A stretch of 38,688 bases of DNA, taken from contig JBDNJM010000022.1 of assembly GCA_041687755.1 (NCBI GenBank), positions 1 to 38,688 on the forward strand. Reading direction: 5' to 3'. Source of the stretch: JBDNJM01 sp041687755. GTDB taxonomy: Bacteria; Planctomycetota; UBA1135; GCA-002686595. The number at the start of each line of letters is the position of its first letter. Within the stretch, counting starts at the first letter, position 1. Of the stretch, positions 8,502-17,618 are shown piece after piece. The position numbers and the translations under genes are program-made. The notes under the pieces were generated by a model. That model made no database searches, was not told where the DNA came from, and saw only the letters and a list, made by a program, of their open reading frames with translations.

Positions 8502-10789
8502 GTGCCACCGCAAGCGCCCCCATGAAGTTCAACCCGTCGTCCTTCCCCATGCCCGACAACGCGCCGGAGCCCGGCGCCTGCGTGGCGCTCGAGCTGCTGG
8601 AAGACGGCAAGCTCGCCAAACTGACCCTGGAGCCGCCGCATCGCGAGCAGACCGTCTTCGACGGGCCGCTGATGCGCGACCTCAACATGCGGTTGGGCGA
8701 GCTCGAGGGCATGACCCAGGTCGAGGGTCTGATCGTCACCGGCCGCTCCCCGTTGCACTTCTGCTACGGCGCCGATGTGAACTCGATCCGCGAAATCGAG
8801 AGCGTCGCCCAGGCCACCGAATCAGCCCGCGCCGGGCAGATGGTCTTCCAGCGCCTGTACAAGCTCGGCAAGCGCGGCGGCGGACGGATCATGACCGTTG
8901 CCGCAGTCGGTGGCGCCGTGCCCGGCGGCGCGTTCGAGATCAGCCTCGCCTGCGACGCGATCGTGCTCACCAACGACAAGAGCAGCAAGATCGGTCTGCC
9001 CGAGGTCAAGCTGGGCATCATCCCCGGCTGGGGCGGCTGCACGCGCCTGCCGCGCCGCGTCGGCGTGCCGACCGCGCTCGAGGCGATCCTCAAGGGCACC
9101 CTGTTCGACGCGCGCCGCGCGAAGTCCAAGGGCCTCGTCGACCGCCTCGCGTGGCCCCAGTACCTGGACCGCATCGCCGCGGATCTGGCGATGGGCCGCG
9201 AGCGCCCGAAGGTCCGCGAGCGCGGCTACAAGACCTGGGCCGTGGACAAGAACCCGGCCGCGCTGAAGCTCATCGCAAACGCCGCGACCAAGGGCGTGAT
9301 GGCCCAGACCGGCGGCAAGTACCCGGCCGCCCTGCGCGCGATCGAGCTGGTCACCGGCGCGCCGCGCCGCTCCATCGAGGAAGGCCTGCACGAGGAAGCC
9401 ATCATCCTGGGCGCCCTCGCGGTCAGCCCCGAGTGCCGCTCCCTCGTCAGCCTGTTCCAGGGCACCGAGGACGCCAAGAAGTGGGGCAAACTCGAGAACG
9501 GCGACTCCGCACCCGGCTTCGAGCGCGCGGCCGTGCTCGGCGCCGGTGTGATGGGCGGCGGCATCGCCAGCCTGCTCGCGCGCAAGGGACTCAGCACGCG
9601 CCTTAAGGACCTGTCCCGCGGGGCGCTCGACGCCGCCGTGCTCGACCACTACAAGGGCATCGCCAAGGCAAAGAAGCGCAAGCGCATGAAGCCTGCCGCG
9701 GCCGACGCTGCGCTGGATCGCCTCGAGGTCACCACCGGCAACGCGGGCTTCGGCCGCGTGGACTTCGCGATCGAGGCGATCAGCGAGGTGCTCGAGGTCA
9801 AGCGCAAGGTGCTCGGCGGCTTCGCCAAGGACATCCGTCCCGACGCGGTCATCGCGAGCAACACGTCTTCCCTGTCGATCGACGCGATCGCCGAGGGCCT
9901 GCCGAACCCCGAGCGCGTCGTGGGCATGCACTTCTTCAACCCGGTGGCCCAGATGCCCCTGGTCGAGGTCGTGCGCGGCCCGCGCAGTTCGGAAACGGCG
10001 GTGCGCCGCACGGTCAAGCTGGCGCTCGACCTCGGCAAGACGCCCGTCGTCGTCGCCGACCACGCAGGCTTCGTCGTCAACCGCCTGCTGGGCCCCTACA
10101 TCGACGAGGCCCTGCGCCTGTACGAGTCCGGCTCCAGCCCCCAGGAGCTCGACCGCCTGATCAAGGACTTCGGCATGCCGATGGGCCCCTTCGTCCTGCT
10201 CGATGAGGTCGGCCTCGACATCGCCGCGCACACGGCCACCAGCCTGCACGAGGCCTTCGGCGCGCGCATGCAGCCGACCGAGCTGCTGCGTCCCCTGGTC
10301 GAGGCCGGTGAACTCGGCAAAAAGGCCGGCAAGGGCATCTTCATCGCCCCGAAGGCCGGCGCGAAGAAGCCTGGCCGCCTCGCCATGCTCTTCGGCCGCG
10401 GCGGCGACGGCCCGCAGCTCAACCCCCGCCTGCGCCGCTCCGGCAGCGCCCCCGCCGTGACGAACCTGTCGCCGGAAGAGCAGCTGGATCGCATGATTCT
10501 GCCGATGGTCAACGAGGCCGCCCGCGCCCTAGAGGCCGGCGTCACCGAGACCGCCGCTGAGCTCGACCTCGCCACGGTCTTCGGCATGGGCTTCGCCCCC
10601 TTCCGCGGCGGCGTGCTCGCCTACGCGGACGCCCTCGGCGCCAAGGAGGTCCTGCGCCGCCTCGAGCGCTGCAGCGGCCACGCCGACGTCCGCAACCGCG
10701 GCGACGCGGCCGAGCGCTTCGCCCCGGCCAAGCTGATTCAAGCGCACGCCGAGGCGGGGACCCGCTTCCGCGAGGACCTGCGGCGCTAG
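8498..10789 (+). CDS. fadJ: FadJ-type enoyl-CoA hydratase / 3-hydroxyacyl-CoA dehydrogenase
   Basis: This 763-residue protein catalyses two successive beta-oxidation steps: hydration of 2-enoyl-CoA, then NAD-dependent oxidation of the 3-hydroxyacyl-CoA. The N-terminal crotonase domain (about 30-310) keeps both catalytic acids, Glu147 (PGGAFE) and Glu169 (LPEVKLG). The Rossmann domain begins near 345 (AVLGAGVMGGGIA), followed by the dehydrogenase catalytic His in MHFFNP. Two C-terminal helical domains follow, with a Pro/Ala-rich insertion (APKAGAKKPGRL) between them. Length matches the FadB/FadJ family. It starts at the ATGA overlap with the thiolase gene, and the two should form an alpha2beta2-like complex. 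A hairpin follows the stop. Confidence 0.95.
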   Translation: MSATASAPMKFNPSSFPMPDNAPEPGACVALELLEDGKLAKLTLEPPHREQTVFDGPLMRDLNMRLGELEGMTQVEGLIVTGRSPLHFCYGADVNSIREIESVAQATESARAGQMVFQRLYKLGKRGGGRIMTVAAVGGAVPGGAFEISLACDAIVLTNDKSSKIGLPEVKLGIIPGWGGCTRLPRRVGVPTALEAILKGTLFDARRAKSKGLVDRLAWPQYLDRIAADLAMGRERPKVRERGYKTWAVDKNPAALKLIANAATKGVMAQTGGKYPAALRAIELVTGAPRRSIEEGLHEEAIILGALAVSPECRSLVSLFQGTEDAKKWGKLENGDSAPGFERAAVLGAGVMGGGIASLLARKGLSTRLKDLSRGALDAAVLDHYKGIAKAKKRKRMKPAAADAALDRLEVTTGNAGFGRVDFAIEAISEVLEVKRKVLGGFAKDIRPDAVIASNTSSLSIDAIAEGLPNPERVVGMHFFNPVAQMPLVEVVRGPRSSETAVRRTVKLALDLGKTPVVVADHAGFVVNRLLGPYIDEALRLYESGSSPQELDRLIKDFGMPMGPFVLLDEVGLDIAAHTATSLHEAFGARMQPTELLRPLVEAGELGKKAGKGIFIAPKAGAKKPGRLAMLFGRGGDGPQLNPRLRRSGSAPAVTNLSPEEQLDRMILPMVNEAARALEAGVTETAAELDLATVFGMGFAPFRGGVLAYADALGAKEVLRRLERCSGHADVRNRGDAAERFAPAKLIQAHAEAGTRFREDLRR

Positions 10790-10793
10790 CAGC

Positions 10794-10836
10794 GGGAGCC
10801 CCCCCCCTCCCTCCTCACGAGCTTCTCCCGGCTCCC
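10794..10836 (+). terminator. hairpin after the fadI-fadJ operon
   Basis: Seven-base arms GGGAGCC (10794-10800) and GGCTCCC (10830-10836) flank a pyrimidine-rich loop five bases past the fadJ stop. No T run follows, so termination is inferred from position. Confidence 0.35.
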
Positions 10837-11179
10837 TCCGAACGATCACACCAATCCGTCGGAGAGGGGTGGGACCCGAGGAGCCTCAGCGGGACCCAGC
10901 GCCCATCACCGAGCCTGGCCAGTGTCGAAGACCGTCGTCCACCGCACATCAAACCTGTTCGAAGACAACCCGGTCCTCCTCTGCAAGCGGCCACGAGCTC
11001 ACAACCGCCTTGAACTCGCCGGGGTTGCCGTAGAGACCGGGGCACGGCGAGCCTATGGGTCGCAGGAACTCTTGGGATCGACCGTCACTCAGGCGGTCAA
11101 GTTGACCGAACGTTGGCCTGCCTGGAGTGAGGGGACGGTCGAGGTGTTCATGGCGAGTCGAACCCCTGACACTCCTGAA

Positions 11180-11289
11180 AAGGGTGTCGCATCAATTTCA
11201 CCATTCTTCTCCGACCCCTTCCTCGAACGTCCCGGAAGACGTTCGAGGAAGGGGTCGGAGAAGAATGGTGAAATTGATGCGACACCCTT
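11180..11289. repeat. perfect 52-bp inverted repeat (110-base hairpin)
   Basis: Arms 11180-11231 and 11238-11289 are exact reverse complements over all 52 bases with a 6-base loop (CCGGAA). The arm starts AAGGGTGTCGC and is less GC-rich than its surroundings. It lies in a convergent intergenic region, a common place for REP/REPIN or IS200-like non-autonomous elements; the GGTGTC/GACACC ends recall repeats moved by Y1/RAYT transposases. No transposase lies nearby. An open frame running through it is a by-product of the palindrome. Confidence 0.95.
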
Positions 11290-11334
11290 CTTTTCCCTTC
11301 TCCTTAGGTACAAGCCTGCTCCGGCCGGTCGAAT

Positions 11335-12086
11335 TCAGCTCGAACCGGAGGCGAACACCAACCGGTAGCCGAAGTCGCGTTCGCCGCCGGCGCGCAGGGT
11401 TCCGTGACGACCGTCCCAGACCCCGCTCTCCAGGTCAGCGACGAGGCGAGCGAGCCCGGGGTCGGGGTCGCCAAGTCGGGCGAAGGTCGAGATCGCGCGA
11501 CGGGCGCCCGGCTCGAGGTAGCGCTCGGGGCGCGCCCAGTAGGCGGCGAGGAAGCCGTCCGTGCAGTCGTGCGGGATCGGTACGACGTCGCTCTCGAACT
11601 CGCCCAGCTCGGAGCGCAGCTCCGCGGGCGTCGGAAAGATAGCTTCGTCGATACGCCCGATCCCCGGGAAGTAGTCCAGCAGCCAGAACCGCTCGCCCGC
11701 GCCGAAACCGAACCAGGTCAGCAGCACGATGCGCTCGGCCGCGACCCGCCGCGCCTCGCGCAGTCCCGCGCGCCAGTCGCCCCAGTGGTGCAGGGTCAGG
11801 AGGGCACAGGCGCCGTCCACGCTGCCAGTGCGGAGCGGCACGTGCTCGGACGTCGCCTGCAGCGCCGGGGCCGCGCCGACGGGTCGCTGGCGGATCATCT
11901 CAAGCGACGGTCGACGGCGACCAGGCCGGGTCGGCCGGGTTCATAAGAGCCTGCCCCCGCACCCAGGTTGACCATCGAATCGAGCCCGGCGAGCCGCCGC
12001 TCGATCGCGGCGCGAATCCGTGGATCGGGGACCCGGTAGTCGGCGTAGCCGACGCCGAGGGTGTCGTAGAGCGCCGGGTCAGACAT
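11335..12086 (-). pseudogene. class I SAM-dependent methyltransferase, one frameshift
   Basis: Two minus-strand frames form one methyltransferase of about 250 residues. The N-terminal part (12086 to 11895) carries the SAM-binding loop VNLGAGAGSYEP and ends VAVDRRLR. The C-terminal part (from 11898) continues MIRQRPVGAAP with the post-motif LTLHHWGDWRAGLREARRV. Restoring one C near 11908-11911 turns the junction into VDPSLEMIRQRP, the expected family sequence, so a single base is missing. This may be a real inactivating deletion or a sequencing error. No other stop interrupts the gene. The substrate is unknown; the family acts on small molecules or proteins. It is convergent with fadJ. Confidence 0.85.
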
Positions 12087-12409
12087 GCCCTGATTCTAGA
12101 TGCCAGGGCCGCTCTGCGACGGTCCGGGCGTCGAAGGACGTCCGGGAGCGAAGGGCATCCCCTGGGTTTGGGTCAGAGAGCCAGTGTTCTGCTGAGCCTA
12201 GGCGCCCGCGGGCCCGAGCCCGAGCCCGACCAGGTAGCGGTCTCCCAGCAGCGCCGTGCGTAGGGGATCGTCGGCGTCGAGCGATTCGGCGAGTCCGGTG
12301 ACGATCCGCGCGGCGGCCCGGCGCTGCTCGTCGTCTTCCAGGGCCCTGAATACACTCCAACCCAAATCAGAGCACGCACAGAAGCACCTGACCCCAGACC
12401 GGGGGAGTC
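12087..12409. other. intergenic region between divergent broken genes
   Basis: A 323-base spacer between the frameshifted methyltransferase (minus) and the Na/Pi cotransporter (plus). It contains a possible minus-strand C-terminal gene remnant (12198-12370). GGGGGAG, five bases before the GTG of the cotransporter, is one of the few Shine-Dalgarno-like sequences in the window. Confidence 0.4.
12198..12370 (-). pseudogene. possible C-terminal gene remnant
   Basis: A minus-strand frame of about 55 codons ends at a stop at 12198-12200. It reads like a genuine C terminus: charged helix ALEDDEQRRAAARIVTG, then LAESLDADDPLRTALLG and DRYLVGLGLGPAGA. It has no plausible start and runs out toward the cotransporter promoter region, so it would be a truncated leftover. 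I do not recognise the family, and chance is possible in such GC-rich DNA. Confidence 0.25.
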
Positions 12410-14001
12410 GTGGATCCGGAGCTCCTGAGGTGCGTCGAGGTCAGCGCGGCACTGGGCATGTTCTTGCTCGGCATGTGGGTGCTGACGCGCAGCCTCGAGT
12501 CGCTCGTGGGGTCGGCGCGCACCCGGCTGCTGGTGCGCTTTACGAAGAGCCCATGGTCCGGAGCGGCGCTGGGCGCCACAGCGACGGCGTTGATCCAATC
12601 CTCCGGCGTGACGACCATCGCCGCGGTCGGATTCGTCAGCGCCGGGCTGCTCACCTTCCAGCAGGCCCTCGGCATCCTGTTTGGAGCCAACCTAGGCACG
12701 ACGCTGACGGGGTGGCTGGTCGCGCTCTTCGGGTTCAAGATCTCGTTCAGCTCCGTGGCCGGGCCCGTCCTGCTCGGAGGCATGCTGCTGGCCATTCTGG
12801 GCGGCCGGAGGCGGGCCCCCGCGGGGTCCGCGATCGCAGGTTTCGCCCTGGTGTTCTTGGCCGTGGGCCTGCTCCAGAGCTCGATGGCCGAGCTCGCCCA
12901 GTTCGTGACCCCCGCCTCGTTCCCGCCCGCGACTTTAAACGGCCGCCTGCTCCTCGTCGGGATCGGGATGCTCTTGACCGTGCTGACCCAGTCCTCGAGC
13001 GCGGGCGTCGCCACCGCCCTGACGGCACTCAACGCTGGAGCGATCGAATTCTCACAGGCCGCGGCGTTGGTGATCGGCATGGACATCGGCACCACCTTTT
13101 CCGCCCTGCTCGCCGCGAGCGTCGGCGGCATCCAGGCCCGCCGCACCGGTCTGGCTCACGTGGTCTACAACGTTCTGACCGCCGTGTTCGCCTTCTTCCT
13201 GCTGGACGCGTTCGTGTGGGCCGCGGGGCGCTGGTCACCAGACCTCCTGCTGCGAGAGCCGGAGTTCTGCCTCGTCGCCTTCCACAGCCTGTTCAACGGA
13301 CTCGGGGTGCTCGCGATCCTGCCCCTGACAGGCCCCTTCGCGCGCCTGATCGTCGCCTTGGTAGGGCGGGGCGTCCACCCGGACCTCTGCGCTGGAGCCA
13401 ACCCTGCTGCGCGGCGCCCCGTCAATCGGCTTGAAGGCCGCCCGCAACGCCCTCGGCGAAGTGCTCAAGAATGTGCTCCGAGCCCACGAAGGAGGGCGCC
13501 TCGAGGTGGAGCAAGCAACACAAGTCAGGGCAGCGCTCGGAGAGTGCGGGGTCTTTCTCGGGCAGCTGCCGATCGCCCACGACGATCCGCAGCTCGTGCT
13601 GGACCGACGCAGCCTTGAACGCAGTGCAGATCATTTGCATTCCTTGCTCGACCTGGCCCGCGACTCCGCCGGCGCCCAACTTCACGACGCCACCCTCGAT
13701 GCGGCCCGTGCTTCGCTCGAAGCGTTGATCGTCGGCAGCGCCGCCCAGGGCCCGAACTTCGAGAACTCCGCCGAGGAGCTGTGGTCCAGTATCGAGGCCC
13801 AGGAAGACACCTACCGACCGCTGCTTATTTCCGCCTTGGGCGGGCAAGACCCCCGAGCCCAGGCACGTCTTCTCGCGTATCGACGAGCTGCGTCGCATCC
13901 GTAAGATCGCCTACCAGCTCTGGCGCGTCTTGCATCACCTCGAGCAGTTCGATGGGCCGCGAGAGCCCGTCGTGGGCGATCCCCCGAACGCCTCACCCTG
14001 A
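12410..14001 (+). pseudogene. Na/Pi cotransporter family protein with PhoU-like tail, two frameshifts
   Basis: The first part (GTG 12410 to about 13370) encodes a membrane domain with the two inverted-repeat signatures of Na+/phosphate symporters: GATATALIQSSGVTT and LTVLTQSSSAGVATA, plus about eight hydrophobic segments ending near LIVALVGRGVHP. The usual cytoplasmic PhoU-like helical tail follows in a different frame (about 13380 to 13850: LKAARNALGEVLKNV, LERSADHLHSLLDLAR). The last 40 residues are in a third frame (RIDELRRIRKIAYQLW) and stop at 13999-14001. Restored, the protein would be about 530 residues, normal for the family. The first shift falls between about 13361 and 13391, the second near 13840-13860. 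A protein truncated after the membrane domain could still be made, with an aberrant Arg-rich tail. GGGGGAG precedes the GTG. Confidence 0.85.
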
Positions 14002-14251
14002 GCGAACGGTCGTCTGGGCCGCGCCGATATTCGAGCGCTCGGGCGGCCTCCCACCTCTGCACGGTTCGAGAGTCCCTGACGGCCCGGGCTACCCAACAGC
14101 GCGAATCCTGGAACTCGACGGCTCCCGTGAGCTGCGGAGTTGCCCCGTGGGGAAGCGCGATCGCCCCAGGGGGCAACGTAGCGGTGGAGTTACGGTCAAA
14201 GTGAGGGCTCTGATTGCCCCTCGATTCCAAGGCTCGAACCGACGCTCCAAC

Positions 14252-15580
14252 ATGCTGAAACCCTCATCGATCGCACTCCCCGCCATCTGCTTGCCTGCGC
14301 TCGCGGCGTCCGCACCCGCCAAGCCCCTCAACCCGCAGGACGAGGGGCTCGAGCTGCGCGTCACCGCTGCGGCAGATCGTTTTCTCGCGGACAGCGGCGC
14401 GGAGGCGCTCGTCGTCGTCGTCCAACTCGGGGGTGACCCGCTGCTCGATCTGTCCCGTGGCACCTGGCCCGACGACGAATCCGCTGGGCCGGAAACCCAG
14501 GCTCCGGCCGGCTGGTTGCTGGAGGCCGTGCTGGGCGCGCGCTTGCTCGAACTCGCGGGCGACGGTGACTTGAGGCTCGACGATACCGTGCTCGAGCACA
14601 TCCCGGGCCTCGGCTGGGATGCGCCCGGTCCGACCCTGCGCCAGCTCGCGGGTCATTGCGCCGGCGTGCCGGCGCTCGAGGGCTGGCTGTCGGCCCCGCG
14701 CTCGGCCTCGGACGACGAGCAGGCCGAGAACCCCGTCGTCGCCTGGGCGATCGAGCATCCGCCCGCCTTCGCACCGGGCTCCTGCTTCGAGTGGTCGGAG
14801 GGCAACCTGTTGGTCCTGGGCGCTTGCCTGGCGACCGCGACAGAACAACCGCTCGGCGACTTCATGGACGAGCTGCTGCGGAGCCCCTTCTCCGACGGCT
14901 TCGAGCTCACGCTTACCGAAGGAGCGCTCGAGGGGCTCTCGCCCGGACTGGGGCAACTGCTCGACGGCCGCTCGATCGCGGTCTCCCCGGAGCGCGGGGT
15001 CGAGCTTGTCCGCAGCCTCGGCTCCGGCACCCTGTTCGAGCAGGCCGCGTTGCGCGAGCTGCGCGCCGGCGTGCGCATTGACGGGCGCGACCGTGCGCCG
15101 ATGGCCTACGCGCTGGGCTCAACTCAGCTGGACAGGAGCGCGGGCACCGCGCTCTCCGGATCGCAAGCGAACGCATGCCTGCGGCTCGTACACTACCTGC
15201 CCGAGGACCTCTCGATCGCCGGGTTCTGCACGGCTCCCGAGGACGACGTGCTCCAACTCGAGCCCGAGCTTGTGCGCCTGCTGCTGGATCGCCCCGGACC
15301 GGCGGTCGAAGATCGGCCGCTGACGGTGGACGAGCTTGCCGCGCACGCCGGCACCTACCAGGTCGGGTGCGACACGCTGCGCATCACGGTCGGACGCGCG
15401 CACCTCGCCCTGCAGGGTGAGGGCTTCGAGAACTCGCGCCTGCTCAACCAGGGCGGCTCGATCTTCCTGGTCGAGTCCGACCCCGAAACGCGCCTCAGGT
15501 TCGACATGGTCGATGGCGTGGCGAGCGGCTTCCAGCTTGAGCAGCGCGGCACGTCAGCGCGCGCGGTGCGGGTCGAGTAG
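14252..15580 (+). CDS. secreted serine-hydrolase (beta-lactamase) fold protein lacking catalytic residues
   Basis: The 442-residue product begins with a signal peptide (MLKPSSIALPAICLPALAAS) and is probably exported. Residues 35-350 follow the beta-lactamase/class C serine hydrolase layout: the helix after the nucleophile (LGARLLELAGDGDLRLDDTV), the LRQLAGHCAGVP segment that matches IRHLLTHTSGLP of active relatives, and FEWSEGNLLVLG. Where SxxK is expected there is APAG (84-87), and the YSN motif is WSE (181-183); no H/KTG motif is seen. It is therefore probably a binding or regulatory pseudoenzyme. The last 90 residues form a beta-rich domain (AHAGTYQVGCDTLRITVG) like the tail of many such hydrolases. 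The ATG at 14252 was chosen for the signal peptide. It is convergent with the metzincin gene. Confidence 0.8.
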   Translation: MLKPSSIALPAICLPALAASAPAKPLNPQDEGLELRVTAAADRFLADSGAEALVVVVQLGGDPLLDLSRGTWPDDESAGPETQAPAGWLLEAVLGARLLELAGDGDLRLDDTVLEHIPGLGWDAPGPTLRQLAGHCAGVPALEGWLSAPRSASDDEQAENPVVAWAIEHPPAFAPGSCFEWSEGNLLVLGACLATATEQPLGDFMDELLRSPFSDGFELTLTEGALEGLSPGLGQLLDGRSIAVSPERGVELVRSLGSGTLFEQAALRELRAGVRIDGRDRAPMAYALGSTQLDRSAGTALSGSQANACLRLVHYLPEDLSIAGFCTAPEDDVLQLEPELVRLLLDRPGPAVEDRPLTVDELAAHAGTYQVGCDTLRITVGRAHLALQGEGFENSRLLNQGGSIFLVESDPETRLRFDMVDGVASGFQLEQRGTSARAVRVE

Positions 15581-15627
15581 CGTGCGCGGGACCCGGGACC
15601 TCTGAAACGGGGCCCCGGGTCCGCACG
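15581..15627. terminator. bidirectional hairpin between convergent genes
   Basis: A 15-bp stem with a 2-base bulge joins 15581-15597 to 15614-15627. It starts right after the plus-strand stop and lies 18 bases from the minus-strand stop, so it can serve both genes. No T run is present. Confidence 0.5.
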
Positions 15628-15645
15628 GCGAAGCACAGGCGAGCG

Positions 15646-17442
15646 CTAGAGCAGAAATGCGCCCGACACGACGTTCGTCACCGGCACCGGCAGCGTCGGT
15701 GCCGCCGAGGAGAGCACCGCCGCCTGGATGCGGAACGTGCTGAGCAGCGGCAGCCCGAACAGCGGGATCTGGACCTCCACAAAGCCCGTAGCGGGATCGA
15801 CGGGCAGGATCGCCAGCTCGATCAGGTTCGCGAAGTTGTTGCCGATGTCGAGGCTCACGAGGCCGGGCAGGATCGAGGGTTGCCCCGAGAACGACGCGAA
15901 CACATAGGCCGTATCGTTCGGCTGGGCTCCGACGCGCACGATGGCCGTGTCGCCGTTGGTGAACAGCAGTCCCTCCGCGCCAGAGAGGTCCGCGGTCGGC
16001 ACCGCGTTGTAGACGACGTCGAAGCTCGCGCTGTCGTTGCCGAAGTCGTCGGCGACCGTGATGTTGTGAGGGCCCAGGGCGAGCGCCTCAGACGGCAGGA
16101 CCAGCAGGGTCGTGTCATCGATCACGGCGAATTCCGCGGGCACCTGGGTTAGGGCCTGGCCGTCGAGCGTCACGCTGTCCACGCCGAGGAAGCCGGATCC
16201 GGTCAGCGTCAGCGTGAGCCCGCCGGACGCGACCGCGCCGATCGCGGTGGGGTCGGTGCCGGTGATCGAGGGCGGCACCTGCACGCCGCCGGCGGGGTCG
16301 GTCAGGCAGTCGAGCTTCGCGTCCTTGAGCGCGTTGATCTGCCCGAGGGCGAAGGGCCCAAAGTCACCGCTGAGGCCGTTGCAGCCCCCCAGGCCCGGGC
16401 ACATGATGTGGCAGTTCGGGGTCCCGTCGCAGTGCGGCGATCCCCAGTTGTGGCCGAGTTCGTGGCTGGAGAGCGACGCGCGCGAGGTCAGGCTCCCGGA
16501 GAAGCGCGACTGCACGACGCTTTGGGCCTGGTTGCCGCAGATGCCGCTCAACCACGCCACGCCGATCGTGCTGCCGATCAGGTTCTTGCCGGTGAACAGC
16601 TGCACGTGGTCGCGCGGCACGCCCTGGAAGAACGCCGGACTCCAGGCGGAGCCAACCTGCCCCAGCAGCACGCCCGGCTCACTCGACGAGTACGGGTCGT
16701 CGTTGCTTGTACGCACCACGATGCCCGTCAGGAGATGCAGGATCTCCGGGTCGTTGGTCTGGTTCGTGTCGTTGTAGTGATCGTCGTTGACGCGGTTCAC
16801 CACCACCTCGACGTCGGCGCGCGTGTTCTGAACGTTCGAGCCGTTCGCCTGGAAGAACTGGAAGTCGCAGTCGGCGACGAGCTCCGCGATGCGCAGGCCC
16901 GTGCTGCCGCCGCCCTGGGCCTCGGCTACCTGGGGCAGGCCGGGGATGAGGTCAGCGGCTTCGAACAGCTCGCAGCTGACCGGCTCGAGGTGCTCGTCGG
17001 CGGTGCGGTACAGAAGGTGGTCGTGGGCACCCCCCTCGAGCGGCAGCGGCTCGAGTTCGAAGCCCTCGGCGCTGCGCTCGTCCCGGAAGCTCCCCGACAG
17101 GAAGGCCCCATCGAAGCGCAGCCAGGCGCGCACGGAGCCGTCCATCGAGATCCCGCGGTACGTGTCCACGGGGCCCGGATCGACGTCCTCGAACGAGCCG
17201 GCGGGCCCTTCGACGATCAAGCGGAAGCCCGGAGCCCGGTTGCTGACCGCCTCCAGCTCGAAGCTCACGGGCGCGCCGGAGAGCTGCAGGCCGAACGCGA
17301 TGCGCTCGCCCGGCAGGCCCTGGATCTCCAGGTCGTGTAGCTCGCCGGCCGAGATGCGGTGGCGATTCAGAAGGTCGGGTCCTGCGAGCAGGGGTGCGGA
17401 GCTCTGGGGCAGGGCTAGCAAGAGGGGGGCGAACAGCAGCAT
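15646..17442 (-). CDS. secreted metzincin-type metalloprotease with IPT/TIG domain
   Basis: This 598-residue protein has a signal peptide (MLLFAPLLLALPQSSA). The zinc site HELGHNWGSPH (327-337) is a full HExxHxxGxxH, with Glu328 as catalytic base and the Met-turn in CHIMCPG (344-350): a metzincin, close to reprolysin/M12B-like proteases. A pro-region with FELEAV- and GSFRDERS-type strands occupies about 30-180. Residues 390-480 form an IPT/TIG immunoglobulin-like domain (ITGTDPTAIGAVASGG, LTGSGFLGVDSVTLDG). The last 110 residues are a beta-rich segment without a known name, possibly for surface attachment. Several Cys in the protease domain suggest disulfides and an extracellular site. It is probably a secreted or surface protease that degrades proteins in the surroundings. 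No Shine-Dalgarno precedes the ATG. Confidence 0.93.
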   Translation of the reverse strand: MLLFAPLLLALPQSSAPLLAGPDLLNRHRISAGELHDLEIQGLPGERIAFGLQLSGAPVSFELEAVSNRAPGFRLIVEGPAGSFEDVDPGPVDTYRGISMDGSVRAWLRFDGAFLSGSFRDERSAEGFELEPLPLEGGAHDHLLYRTADEHLEPVSCELFEAADLIPGLPQVAEAQGGGSTGLRIAELVADCDFQFFQANGSNVQNTRADVEVVVNRVNDDHYNDTNQTNDPEILHLLTGIVVRTSNDDPYSSSEPGVLLGQVGSAWSPAFFQGVPRDHVQLFTGKNLIGSTIGVAWLSGICGNQAQSVVQSRFSGSLTSRASLSSHELGHNWGSPHCDGTPNCHIMCPGLGGCNGLSGDFGPFALGQINALKDAKLDCLTDPAGGVQVPPSITGTDPTAIGAVASGGLTLTLTGSGFLGVDSVTLDGQALTQVPAEFAVIDDTTLLVLPSEALALGPHNITVADDFGNDSASFDVVYNAVPTADLSGAEGLLFTNGDTAIVRVGAQPNDTAYVFASFSGQPSILPGLVSLDIGNNFANLIELAILPVDPATGFVEVQIPLFGLPLLSTFRIQAAVLSSAAPTLPVPVTNVVSGAFLL

Positions 17443-17618
17443 GGAGGCTCGAGTGGGGCGTGGGAGACGGGCGGTCGGCCTTGGACTCCGCCTCCTGGGC
17501 CGAAGTTCCCCCCGGGGCCCCTTCCCGGCGCTTCAACCGGGCTGTCCAGGGCCTTAGGCTCCACGCCACACTTCTGTCGGCCGCAATCCCCCCCATCTAG
17601 CCCCCCCGCCCGCGCGTC

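Larger units (their letters stand above)
10790..11334. other. convergent intergenic region with repeat and possible gene remnant
   Basis: This 545-base stretch lies between the convergent fadJ and broken methyltransferase genes. It holds the perfect inverted repeat at 11180-11289. On the minus strand about 68 codons ending at 10949-10951 read like a protein tail (CPGLYGNPGEFKAVV then SSWPLAEEDRVVFEQV), which may be a gene remnant; I cannot name its family. Confidence 0.4.

Noticed and set aside
10922..11368. 148-codon open frame across the inverted repeat
   Set aside because: It encodes the palindrome twice in opposite senses and matches no protein pattern.
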